DNA from: an uncultured Nitrosopumilaceae archaeon
Lineage (GTDB): Archaea; Thermoproteota; Nitrososphaeria; Nitrososphaerales; Nitrosopumilaceae
Reading direction: 5' to 3'
NCBI GenBank assembly: GCA_937875805.1
Contig: CALFHG010000032.1
Location: 1 to 7,422, forward strand
Length of the DNA: 7,422 nt
Below are positions 1-5,492 of this stretch, in pieces; position 1 is the stretch's first letter; each line of letters opens with the position of its first letter. The position numbers and the translations under genes were made by a program. The notes below the pieces were generated by a model. That model ran no database searches. It was given only the letters and a program-made list of their open reading frames with translations, and was not told the origin of the DNA.

Positions 1-1075
1 TAACAGTTCTTGCACCTGCTTTTCCAGTTAGTTGATCAAATACTTCTACTACTTGTCCAACTCCTGTTGCACCAATTGGATGTCCTTTTGATTTAAGACC
101 ACCTGATGGATTAATAGAAATATCAGAATTTAATGAGGTTCTGCCTTCACGGACAGCTTGAACGCCTTGACCTTTATCAAAGAATCCCAAGTCTTCAGTG
201 TCAACTACTTCTGCAATTGTAAAACAATCATGTACTTCTGCAAAGTCAATATCTTTTGCAGTAATACCTGCCATTTTGTATGCATCTGCTGCTGCAATCT
301 TTGTACTAGGAATTGTTGTCATGTGTTCACGTCCCTGTAATGCAGCAGGTGAACCACCTCTGCCAGAACCAATTACTTCAATATAGTCACTACCATTTTC
401 TTTGGCAAATTTTTCAGAACAAAGAATAACAGAACTTGCACCATCAGAGAATGGACAGCAATCATAAAGTTTTAGTGGACTTGCAACTACTGCAGAATTC
501 ATTACATCATCAACAGTAATTTTCTTTTGCATGTGTGCTTTTGGATTTAGAAAACCATTGTTGTGATTTTTTACTGCAACTGCTGCAAAGTCTTCTTCAG
601 TTGCATCAAACTCTGTCAAGTAAGCTCTTGCCATTGATGCAAATAAACCTGGAAATGATGCACCTGCTTGACCTTCATAGAAAAAATCAGAACAATATGC
701 AAAGTAAGTTGTAGTCCATTCAGTTCCTGTGTGAGTTACTTTTTCAACACCAGTAACAACTAGACAATCATAAAATCCTGCTGCAACATTGGCATATGCT
801 TCTCTAAAAGCTACAGAACCACTTCCACACGCAGACTCTATTGATAATGATGGTTTATCAGGAATTCCTAATCTACTCATTAAAACAGGACCAAGATGTA
901 CCTGTTTATCAGCAACGCCAAAGACGTTTGAAATGTAAGATGCTTTGATATCTTTTGGAGAAATTCCTGCACTTTCTATGGCTGCAACTGAAGCCTGAGT
1001 AGTAATATCTGCAATACTTTCACTTAATTTTCCATATTTCGTACTACCAGCGCCAAGAACACAAACCTTTTCCAC
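1..1075 (-). CDS. SCP2-type archaeal thiolase (acetyl-CoA C-acetyltransferase), C-terminus cut by window edge
   Basis: Thiolase condensing or cleaving acyl-CoA, most likely acetyl-CoA/acetoacetyl-CoA. In ammonia-oxidising archaea such enzymes serve the mevalonate pathway or the last step of the 3-hydroxypropionate/4-hydroxybutyrate cycle; the sequence cannot say which. I translated it end to end and the frame is open for 358 codons. The nucleophile is Cys83 in ESACGSGS, His282 lies in HDCF, which replaces the NEAF of classical thiolases, and His332 lies in GHPIGATG. About 30 C-terminal residues, including the last glycine-rich motif, lie beyond the window. The start is a GTG giving (M)EKVCVLGAGSTKYGKL. 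The frame has no other start codon between this GTG and the upstream stop at 1097-1099. A TATA-like box is centred about 26 nt upstream, so the mRNA is probably leaderless. Archaeal thiolases of this type often precede a DUF35 gene, which would be off the left edge. The family call is firm; the pathway is inference. Confidence 0.93.
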   Translation of the reverse strand, partial: MEKVCVLGAGSTKYGKLSESIADITTQASVAAIESAGISPKDIKASYISNVFGVADKQVHLGPVLMSRLGIPDKPSLSIESACGSGSVAFREAYANVAAGFYDCLVVTGVEKVTHTGTEWTTTYFAYCSDFFYEGQAGASFPGLFASMARAYLTEFDATEEDFAAVAVKNHNNGFLNPKAHMQKKITVDDVMNSAVVASPLKLYDCCPFSDGASSVILCSEKFAKENGSDYIEVIGSGRGGSPAALQGREHMTTIPSTKIAAADAYKMAGITAKDIDFAEVHDCFTIAEVVDTEDLGFFDKGQGVQAVREGRTSLNSDISINPSGGLKSKGHPIGATGVGQVVEVFDQLTGKAGARTV

Positions 1076-1097
1076 AAATCTGACTGACCCATTTCCC

Positions 1098-1105
1098 TAT
1101 AAAAA
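1098..1105. promoter_or_regulatory. Shared TATA-like element between divergent thiolase and zinc-ribbon genes
   Basis: The 56-bp gap between the two divergent starts holds one clear AT-rich element, TATAAAAA on the plus strand and TTTTTATA on the minus strand. Its centre, near 1101.5, is about 26 nt upstream of the thiolase GTG at 1075 and about 30 nt upstream of the ATG at 1132. Both distances suit an archaeal TATA box for a leaderless or very short-leader transcript. No separate second box is evident, so it may serve both directions. Use in both directions is inferred from spacing only. Confidence 0.5.
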
Positions 1106-1131
1106 TTGTTTTAGTAAATTCATCATAGAAA

Positions 1132-1599
1132 ATGCCAAGAAGAAAATCAAGTCTTAAAACGATCCAGATCAAAAAGCCCGCAATAAGACATGTAGTCAAA
1201 ACTACAAAGTCAGTAACTAGTATATTCAAAAAAGAAATTATTCAATACTTTGATAGCAATGGATTTCTTTCTTGGTCATCAAAAGAGAAAAAATATATTA
1301 TTCTTGGAACTAATTCTCCTAAAAATGGACTAGTACCATGTCCTGAATGCAAGCTTGGAGAGTTGATGGTGATTAGAAATAAAGCTACAAGGAAACGATT
1401 CATGGGTTGTTCTAACTTTTATGGTGGATGTAAAGCATCATCACCGTTATTACAAAAAGCAAGAATGAGAGCAATGAAAATGCCATGTGATGTATGTAAA
1501 TGGCCGATGATAATTTTTCGTTATTCACGAAATCAAAAATGGACTAAACAGTGTGGAAATTTTAATTGTGAAAGCAGAAAGACTAAGCCTTCAAAGTAG
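1132..1599 (+). CDS. Stand-alone protein with two topoisomerase-type C4 zinc ribbons
   Basis: A basic protein of 155 residues with two four-cysteine zinc ribbons like those at the C-terminus of type IA DNA topoisomerases. Ribbon 1 uses Cys70, Cys73, Cys93 and Cys100, in CPEC and GCSNFYGGC, matching the family pattern C-P-x-C, then G-C-S-x-(F/Y), then C. Ribbon 2 uses Cys119, Cys122, Cys141 and Cys146 and is more divergent. The first 35 residues are rich in Lys and Arg, consistent with nucleic-acid binding; residues 36-66 match nothing I recognise. No catalytic topoisomerase domain is present, and there is room for none, so this is not a topoisomerase fragment cut by the window. Role unknown; single-stranded DNA or RNA binding is a reasonable guess from the ribbons. 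The ATG lies about 30 nt from a TATA-like box, without a Shine-Dalgarno sequence. Its 3' end overlaps the convergent amidase gene. Confidence 0.85.
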   Translation: MPRRKSSLKTIQIKKPAIRHVVKTTKSVTSIFKKEIIQYFDSNGFLSWSSKEKKYIILGTNSPKNGLVPCPECKLGELMVIRNKATRKRFMGCSNFYGGCKASSPLLQKARMRAMKMPCDVCKWPMIIFRYSRNQKWTKQCGNFNCESRKTKPSK

Positions 1600-2389
1600 A
1601 ATAAACATCAGTTCTTCTGTTTTTAAGTAATGGTAAAATTTTTCGTATTTCTTTAACTTTATTCAAATCAATATTTACTAAACTAATTCCTTGTTTCTTT
1701 TTCATGTCAAGTAATACTTTACCATATGGATCAACTACTAAACTTCGTCCACAGTAAATATTTCCAACTTGATCTGGTGCAACCACATAGCATCCATTTT
1801 CAATTGCTCGTGTTTTGTTAATTGTAATCCAGTGTTCCTCTTTCATATGTCCTTTAACCCAAGCTGATGGTGCTACTAACACTTCTGAGCCTGCTACTGC
1901 AAGTGATCTTGACATCTCTGGAAATCTCAAGTCATAACAAATCATCATTCCTATTTTTCCAATAGATGTTTGAACTGGTTTTGAAATTTTTGAGCCTGAG
2001 ATCATTTTATCAGACTCTCTAAATCCTAATGCATTATAGAGATGGATTTTACGATAAGTGGAGATTACTTTGCCTGTTTTATCAATTACAAAAGCAGTAT
2101 CATAAACTCTATCTTTTATTCTACTCTTCTCGTAAAATGATCCTACAACTTGAATTTTATTTTCTTTTGCAGCCTTTGCTATAGTTGTAACAAAATCCCC
2201 TTTAATCATTTCAGCTAAATCAGATAATTGTTTTGATGTTTGAGATGAGCTTGTGTAAAACATCATAAATTCGGGAAATGCACAAAGTGTTGCATTTTTT
2301 GATGCAGCTTTTGATATGTATGAGACGATTTTTTTTAGATTTGTTTCTTTGTTAGTTGATGCTTTGAATTGAACTACTGCAACTTTCAC
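1583..2389 (-). CDS. Nitrilase-superfamily carbon-nitrogen hydrolase (Nit-type amidase)
   Basis: A cytoplasmic hydrolase of 268 residues, the usual length for the Nit/omega-amidase branch. The Glu-Lys-Cys triad is complete: Glu40 in FPEF, Lys114 in YRKIHLY and Cys151 in ICYDLRFPE. The RES segment near residue 126 lies where the family has a second conserved Glu. The CYDLRFPE and YRKIHLY motifs favour the Nit1/Nit2 group, whose known members hydrolyse deaminated glutathione or 2-oxoglutaramate. The substrate here cannot be told from sequence. The start is GTG, giving (M)KVAVVQF, the normal N-terminus of the family; a nearby upstream ATG is out of frame. An AT-rich box about 26 nt upstream suggests a leaderless transcript. 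The last 17 bp overlap the tail of the zinc-ribbon gene on the other strand, so the two transcripts should be antisense at their 3' ends. Confidence 0.93.
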   Translation of the reverse strand: MKVAVVQFKASTNKETNLKKIVSYISKAASKNATLCAFPEFMMFYTSSSQTSKQLSDLAEMIKGDFVTTIAKAAKENKIQVVGSFYEKSRIKDRVYDTAFVIDKTGKVISTYRKIHLYNALGFRESDKMISGSKISKPVQTSIGKIGMMICYDLRFPEMSRSLAVAGSEVLVAPSAWVKGHMKEEHWITINKTRAIENGCYVVAPDQVGNIYCGRSLVVDPYGKVLLDMKKKQGISLVNIDLNKVKEIRKILPLLKNRRTDVYSTLKA

Positions 2390-2410
2390 AAAATTGATTT
2401 AACATATGAT

Positions 2411-2419
2411 AATAAAAAG
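2411..2419 (-). promoter_or_regulatory. Probable TATA box of the amidase gene
   Basis: On the minus strand the AT-rich element CTTTTTATT is centred near 2415, about 26 nt upstream of the GTG start at 2389. No purine-rich Shine-Dalgarno sequence lies between it and the start. The spacing fits a TATA box driving a leaderless mRNA. The assignment rests on composition and spacing. Confidence 0.45.
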
Positions 2420-2428
2420 ATAAACTTG

Positions 2429-2451
2429 TGGTACAAATGAGAAATGTACCA
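2429..2451. repeat. 7-bp inverted repeat just upstream of the amidase promoter
   Basis: The arms TGGTACA (2429-2435) and TGTACCA (2445-2451) are perfect inverted copies separated by 9 nt. The element sits about 40 to 62 nt upstream of the amidase start, immediately behind its putative TATA box. This is a position where archaeal activators or repressors often bind. It could be an operator or a chance palindrome, and nothing in the sequence identifies a regulator. Confidence 0.3.
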
Positions 2452-2513
2452 TTTTCTTATTATGTAAATTCATTACAATAATGATTAACCGACCATAGTG
2501 TGTATGTCATCCC

Positions 2514-2540
2514 TTGACTGGAGAGATGTAATCCAGTCAA
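2514..2540. repeat. Perfect 9-bp stem hairpin downstream of the tautomerase gene
   Basis: The arms TTGACTGGA (2514-2522) and TCCAGTCAA (2532-2540) pair perfectly around a 9-nt loop and stand out as GC-richer than the surrounding sequence. The element begins 17 bp beyond the stop of the minus-strand tautomerase gene, after a T-rich stretch (TTATTTTTAATAAAATT on that strand). On the plus strand the hairpin is followed by ATTTTATT, resembling an intrinsic terminator, but no plus-strand gene ends here. It is most likely a 3'-end structure or terminator region for the rhomboid/tautomerase side; a small RNA is a less likely option. The rest of the gap 2390-2556 shows no ORF and no tRNA-like motif. 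Confidence 0.4.
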
Positions 2541-2556
2541 ATTTTATTAAAAATAA

Positions 2557-2733
2557 TTAAAGTTGGTTTCCTGCTAAAAACCAATTTTCTTTAGGATTGT
2601 CCTCAAAAACAACAATAACATGACTTTCTTTTGTTTTTAGAATTTCAACTGCTGATTTTGTGATTGCTTTGGCGTATTCGTCTTTTTGTTCCTGAGTTCT
2701 ACCAGGATACATTGACACTGTGATCAAAGGCAT
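2557..2733 (-). CDS. Small 4-oxalocrotonate tautomerase-family protein
   Basis: A protein of 58 residues beginning MPLITVSMYPGRTQEQK. Removal of Met exposes the N-terminal proline that is the catalytic base of the tautomerase superfamily; Arg11, counted from that Pro, is also conserved. The C-terminal part reads VVFEDNPKENWF, the usual second strand and aromatic segment (Trp50/Phe51) of short 4-OT-like subunits. By alignment from memory, the position of the second substrate-binding arginine of Pseudomonas 4-OT (Arg39) is not arginine here, so the substrate probably differs from 2-hydroxymuconate. Family members assemble as hexamers or similar oligomers. The gene lies 33 nt downstream of the rhomboid stop on the same strand, so it could be co-transcribed. 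However, an AT-rich AATAAAT centred 27 nt upstream of its ATG also allows a separate leaderless transcript. The physiological reaction is unknown. Confidence 0.88.
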   Translation of the reverse strand: MPLITVSMYPGRTQEQKDEYAKAITKSAVEILKTKESHVIVVFEDNPKENWFLAGNQL

Positions 2734-2756
2734 ACATTGTTCAGAACATTTAGACG

Positions 2757-2763
2757 ATTTATT
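2757..2763 (-). promoter_or_regulatory. Weak TATA-like box upstream of the tautomerase gene
   Basis: AATAAAT on the minus strand is centred about 27 nt upstream of the tautomerase ATG, in the 33-bp gap after the rhomboid stop. It matches the promoter spacing of the other genes in this window, but the element is short and such AT-rich words are common here. Confidence 0.25.
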
Positions 2764-2766
2764 CTT

Positions 2767-3534
2767 TCAATAGTCTGGTCTGTAGCCATATCTTGTTCCA
2801 TAAGTAAAGTCAGAACTGTGAGTTTTTTTGTAGATATATCCTGTAGCTAAACCAACTGCAAATCCACCAATGTGTGCAAGATATGCTACACCACCACCAG
2901 CAATACCGAATCCTCCAACAAAGAATGGTAATAAATTTTGAAATACTAACCAAAATGGTAAGAACCATCGAGCCTGAATGTGCATCATTCTCCAAAAGAA
3001 ACCAAGCATCATGAAAGTTTGAATTTTTGCTCTAGGGAAGATCATCAAGTATGCACCCAATACTCCAGAAATTGCACCAGAAGCTCCCACTGCAGGAATT
3101 GCACTAGCTGGATCTCCAAGTATGTGAATTAATCCTGCAGCTATTCCCCACATTAAATAAATTCCAAGATATTTTATTTTGCCAAACTTTTCTTCAATGT
3201 TATCACCAAATATCCACAAGAACCAGATATTTCCACCAAGATGAAGTAAACCACCATGCATGAAAGTAGATGTTAGTAAAGTAATTTCTGAAAATGCAGG
3301 ACATTGCATTATTCCATTTCCTGTATCTATTCCACTATATGCTCCTGTAACACAAGCTGGAACTGCACCCCAATTGTAAAACATTACAAATGCATTTTGA
3401 TTTGAAAAATCTAAAAATTGTCCAGTATATGCAACCTCCATAAAAAATACAATTACATTGATAATGATTAGAGCAATTGTAACTTTTGGTTTAAATCCTG
3501 GTGGATGAGGATTTTCATCTCTTAATGGAAACAT
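2767..3534 (-). CDS. Rhomboid-family intramembrane serine protease
   Basis: A membrane protein of 255 residues with about six predicted transmembrane segments, near 17-36, 84-110, 121-140, 146-166, 176-208 and 209-235. The rhomboid hallmarks are complete: His98 and Asn102 in HLGGN, the nucleophile Ser152 in GASG, and the partner His221 in AHIGG. It is therefore expected to be an active protease cleaving transmembrane or membrane-proximal segments; its substrate is unknown. The loop after the first membrane segment is long (about 37-82) and carries Cys61 and Cys78, which could form a disulfide outside the cell. The short C-terminal tail is rich in Tyr and Arg. The ATG follows a TATATAA-type region by about 30 nt. 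It lies between a secreted cupredoxin protein upstream and a tautomerase downstream, all on the same strand, but I see no evidence of a functional link. Confidence 0.92.
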   Translation of the reverse strand: MFPLRDENPHPPGFKPKVTIALIIINVIVFFMEVAYTGQFLDFSNQNAFVMFYNWGAVPACVTGAYSGIDTGNGIMQCPAFSEITLLTSTFMHGGLLHLGGNIWFLWIFGDNIEEKFGKIKYLGIYLMWGIAAGLIHILGDPASAIPAVGASGAISGVLGAYLMIFPRAKIQTFMMLGFFWRMMHIQARWFLPFWLVFQNLLPFFVGGFGIAGGGVAYLAHIGGFAVGLATGYIYKKTHSSDFTYGTRYGYRPDY

Positions 3535-3560
3535 TAGTTATTTAGCTTGAATGAAATTTG

Positions 3561-3570
3561 TATAATAAGA
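3561..3570 (-). promoter_or_regulatory. Probable TATA box of the rhomboid gene
   Basis: The 46-bp gap between the stop of the cupredoxin protein and the rhomboid ATG contains TCTTATTATA on the minus strand, centred about 31 nt upstream of the ATG. That predicts a leader of only a few nucleotides and an own promoter, rather than obligatory read-through from the secreted-protein gene. Confidence 0.42.
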
Positions 3571-3580
3571 TTATTCAGTT

Positions 3581-5449
3581 TTAAATTTGTAAAATGCCAT
3601 TACTGATTAGATATTGAATTCCTTGTACAAAGGCTTGATCATCTATTGCACCTTCTGCCCACCAGCCTGCATTGTTCTTAATCCAAGATGGAATTTTATT
3701 TCCTGATGTTCCTCCTGAATCAGTTTGAGGAATATCTAAAATTTCATTTGTAATCAAAAATTGAATTCCTTGTATAAAGGCTTGATCATCTATTGCACCT
3801 TCTGCCCACCAGCCTGCATTGTTCTTAATCCATTCAGGTACTGTAGAAGTAGATTCACTAACATTGATTGTGCCCATCATCCAAGGATGAAGAGTGCAAA
3901 AATAATCAAATGACCCATTTTTTTTAAATTTGAAAGAGAATTTTTCTCCCCCTGCTACAATCCCACTGTCAAAGCTGCCTGAAGCCCCAATATCTGGAGT
4001 TCCAGACGTTACAGTATGTGCTGAACTGTCTTTGTTATCCCAAAGTACAACTTGATTTGGTTCAATATTTACTAAAGATGGAATGTAGCAGGAATTATCT
4101 TTTTCACATCCTAGAAGATATGAGCCTACTGCAATATCTACAAAATGATCACCTACAAGTTCTTCTTTTGATTCAGAAACTTTGAATGAGAATTCTCCTG
4201 AAGTATCAAAATTATTAACATTTGAAATTTTCACTATAACTGCACCAATTTGATCAAAGTTTACTCTAACTAAATCTGTACCATCATATGCTTCTAATCC
4301 TTTTTTTGATTCTATAATTTTTCCATTTAGAAATATATCAAGATCATAAACATTTTGAGTAATTATAGTATTGGTAATTGGATCATGAAATTCTATGTGT
4401 AATGTAATATCATTATCAGGATTAATTTGTCCCTTTGGTGTTAATGATAAATGAAATTTCCAGTCTTCTTCAGAAGATAACTGAATTACTTTGTCGCCAT
4501 CTTCTAGTGAAGCATTTTTCTTTTGAACATCTCTTATTTTTCCGGATTCAATTCCAAAAATTATTTTATCAGCTTGTTCAGATGGAATTTCATCAAATAG
4601 ATTTAATAATTTTTTTGATGAAAGTAAAAAGTGAACTACAATTTCTTCATCACCTGAACGATCTATTGTTCCAAAATATGAAATATTATTTACAGTCAAC
4701 AGTATTTCATGATTATTGAAAATATCTACAGTTTTTGGAATATAATATTCAGCATGAACAAATGGGATTAACCCAATAAACTCTTTGTTCCAATTAAATG
4801 GCATTTGTGCAGTAATCTTTTTGTTTTTACTATCATAATTGAATTCTTCAATTTTATCAAAATATGTAGCAAAGATTAGATTATGTGTTGTATCATCAAT
4901 TTCTGCCGAAAATGGAATAAATTCCCCCATAGTAAATAGAATTTGAAAAGTTGTCTCATTTCCTGAAACAGATACTGAATCAATTGATAAAATAGTAATA
5001 TTCACATCAACTAATCCTCCTTGCAAAAATAGAGGAGCCTCAATGGTTAGAGGTGACTGATTTGAACCTAACCAAGAGCCATTTTCTATTGTTTTGCCTG
5101 AAAAATTCAGATTTTGGTTAGGCATAATTATTATCTCTAGTTTTTCATCAGGAGAAAAAGCATCAAAAACTAAAATTAAGTTTCCTTGGCCATCAAAAAT
5201 TTCAATTTTGTACTCTACTTTTGAAACTATTTTTTGAGTATCATCATTGATAGTAGTTATATCAAAATTAATTTGATTTTCATTGCCTTCTAAAATAGAA
5301 GGATTTGTTTCAAGTTTGACTTTGAAATAATTTTCATTAATGAAAAGAACATCACTTTCTTCACTACCTGAGCCTCCGGCATATACAGATTGAATTGAAC
5401 TAAAAACAACAATTAAAGAAAAAATTGCAATTAAAAACTTTAGATTCAT
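3581..5449 (-). CDS. Secreted multidomain protein: beta-rich region, shared module, cupredoxin domain, two W-rich C-terminal repeats
   Basis: An exported protein of 622 residues. Residues 1-24 form a signal peptide ending SIQSVYA. Residues 25-327 look beta-rich and match nothing I recognise. Residues 328-429 form a module also found in the neighbouring protein, with DIFLNG, IES, FDQIG and ISN in order. Residues 433-532 are a plastocyanin/amicyanin-like domain with a complete type 1 copper site: His478, Cys518, His521 and Met524 in CTLHPWM. Cys448 and Cys454 flank a tight loop and may form a disulfide. Residues 536-574 and 585-622 are two W-rich repeats of the type IPSWIKNNAGWW. An electron-transfer or copper-binding role outside the cell is inferred. 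An in-frame ATG at 5458 would add three residues. I prefer 5449 because a TATA-like box lies 26 nt upstream of it and it gives a normal signal peptide. Confidence 0.9.
   Translation of the reverse strand: MNLKFLIAIFSLIVVFSSIQSVYAGGSGSEESDVLFINENYFKVKLETNPSILEGNENQINFDITTINDDTQKIVSKVEYKIEIFDGQGNLILVFDAFSPDEKLEIIIMPNQNLNFSGKTIENGSWLGSNQSPLTIEAPLFLQGGLVDVNITILSIDSVSVSGNETTFQILFTMGEFIPFSAEIDDTTHNLIFATYFDKIEEFNYDSKNKKITAQMPFNWNKEFIGLIPFVHAEYYIPKTVDIFNNHEILLTVNNISYFGTIDRSGDEEIVVHFLLSSKKLLNLFDEIPSEQADKIIFGIESGKIRDVQKKNASLEDGDKVIQLSSEEDWKFHLSLTPKGQINPDNDITLHIEFHDPITNTIITQNVYDLDIFLNGKIIESKKGLEAYDGTDLVRVNFDQIGAVIVKISNVNNFDTSGEFSFKVSESKEELVGDHFVDIAVGSYLLGCEKDNSCYIPSLVNIEPNQVVLWDNKDSSAHTVTSGTPDIGASGSFDSGIVAGGEKFSFKFKKNGSFDYFCTLHPWMMGTINVSESTSTVPEWIKNNAGWWAEGAIDDQAFIQGIQFLITNEILDIPQTDSGGTSGNKIPSWIKNNAGWWAEGAIDDQAFVQGIQYLISNGILQI
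3614..3685 (-). repeat. Copy 2 of a 72-bp direct repeat encoding the W-rich motif
   Basis: This 72-bp block matches 3761-3832 at 71 of 72 positions, with a period of 147 bp (49 codons). It encodes the core of the last W-rich repeat of the cupredoxin protein, from IKNNAGWW to QGIQ. The single difference changes Val here to Ile in the other copy. Near-identity at the DNA level, including synonymous sites, points to a recent duplication or to gene conversion. Confidence 0.9.
3761..3832 (-). repeat. Copy 1 of the 72-bp direct repeat encoding the W-rich motif
   Basis: Partner of the block at 3614-3685, in direct orientation within the same gene. It encodes the first W-rich repeat, directly after the cupredoxin domain. 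Outside the 72 bp the two copies diverge quickly, into linker segments of different sequence. Confidence 0.9.
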
Positions 5450-5470
5450 GTAAATCATTTAGAATTAAAT

Positions 5471-5478
5471 TATTTTAA
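5471..5478 (-). promoter_or_regulatory. Probable TATA box of the cupredoxin-protein gene
   Basis: TTAAAATA on the minus strand lies in the short gap after the neighbouring gene's stop, centred about 26 nt upstream of the ATG at 5449 and only about 17 nt upstream of the alternative ATG at 5458. The spacing supports 5449 as the start of a leaderless mRNA. A T-tract (GAATTTTTG) just after the upstream gene's stop could end that transcript. Confidence 0.42.
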
Positions 5479-5492
5479 GGTAACAAAAATTC

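Noticed and set aside
158..386. Two plus-strand ORFs of about 60 codons
   Set aside because: They lie antisense to the intact thiolase, contain runs of Cys and Phe that are typical of shadow translation, and match no family.
1044..1229. Minus-strand ORF of 61 codons with a hydrophobic start
   Set aside because: It overlaps the 5' ends of both the thiolase and the zinc-ribbon gene, each with clear family motifs; it is an out-of-frame shadow.
2390..2556. tRNA, C/D box RNA or other RNA gene in the largest gap
   Set aside because: I found no T-loop-like motif, no cloverleaf and no convincing pair of C and D boxes on either strand; only the two inverted repeats stand out.
2810..2995. Minus-strand ORF of 61 codons inside the rhomboid gene
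   Set aside because: Same strand, different frame, rich in Trp, Cys and Ser; the rhomboid frame carries the catalytic His221 here.
3614..3832. CRISPR-like or mobile-element repeat
   Set aside because: The two 72-bp copies are in frame within a coding sequence and encode a protein repeat; there are no further copies, terminal inverted repeats or transposase.
4435..4719. Plus-strand ORF of 94 codons
   Set aside because: It is antisense to the N-terminal half of the secreted cupredoxin protein, with Leu/Phe/His-rich composition and no promoter-like spacing; it is best explained as a shadow.
2557..5449. Functional operon of cupredoxin protein, rhomboid and tautomerase
   Set aside because: The genes share a strand and have short gaps, but each start has its own TATA-like box and there is no known link between the functions, so I do not claim an operon.
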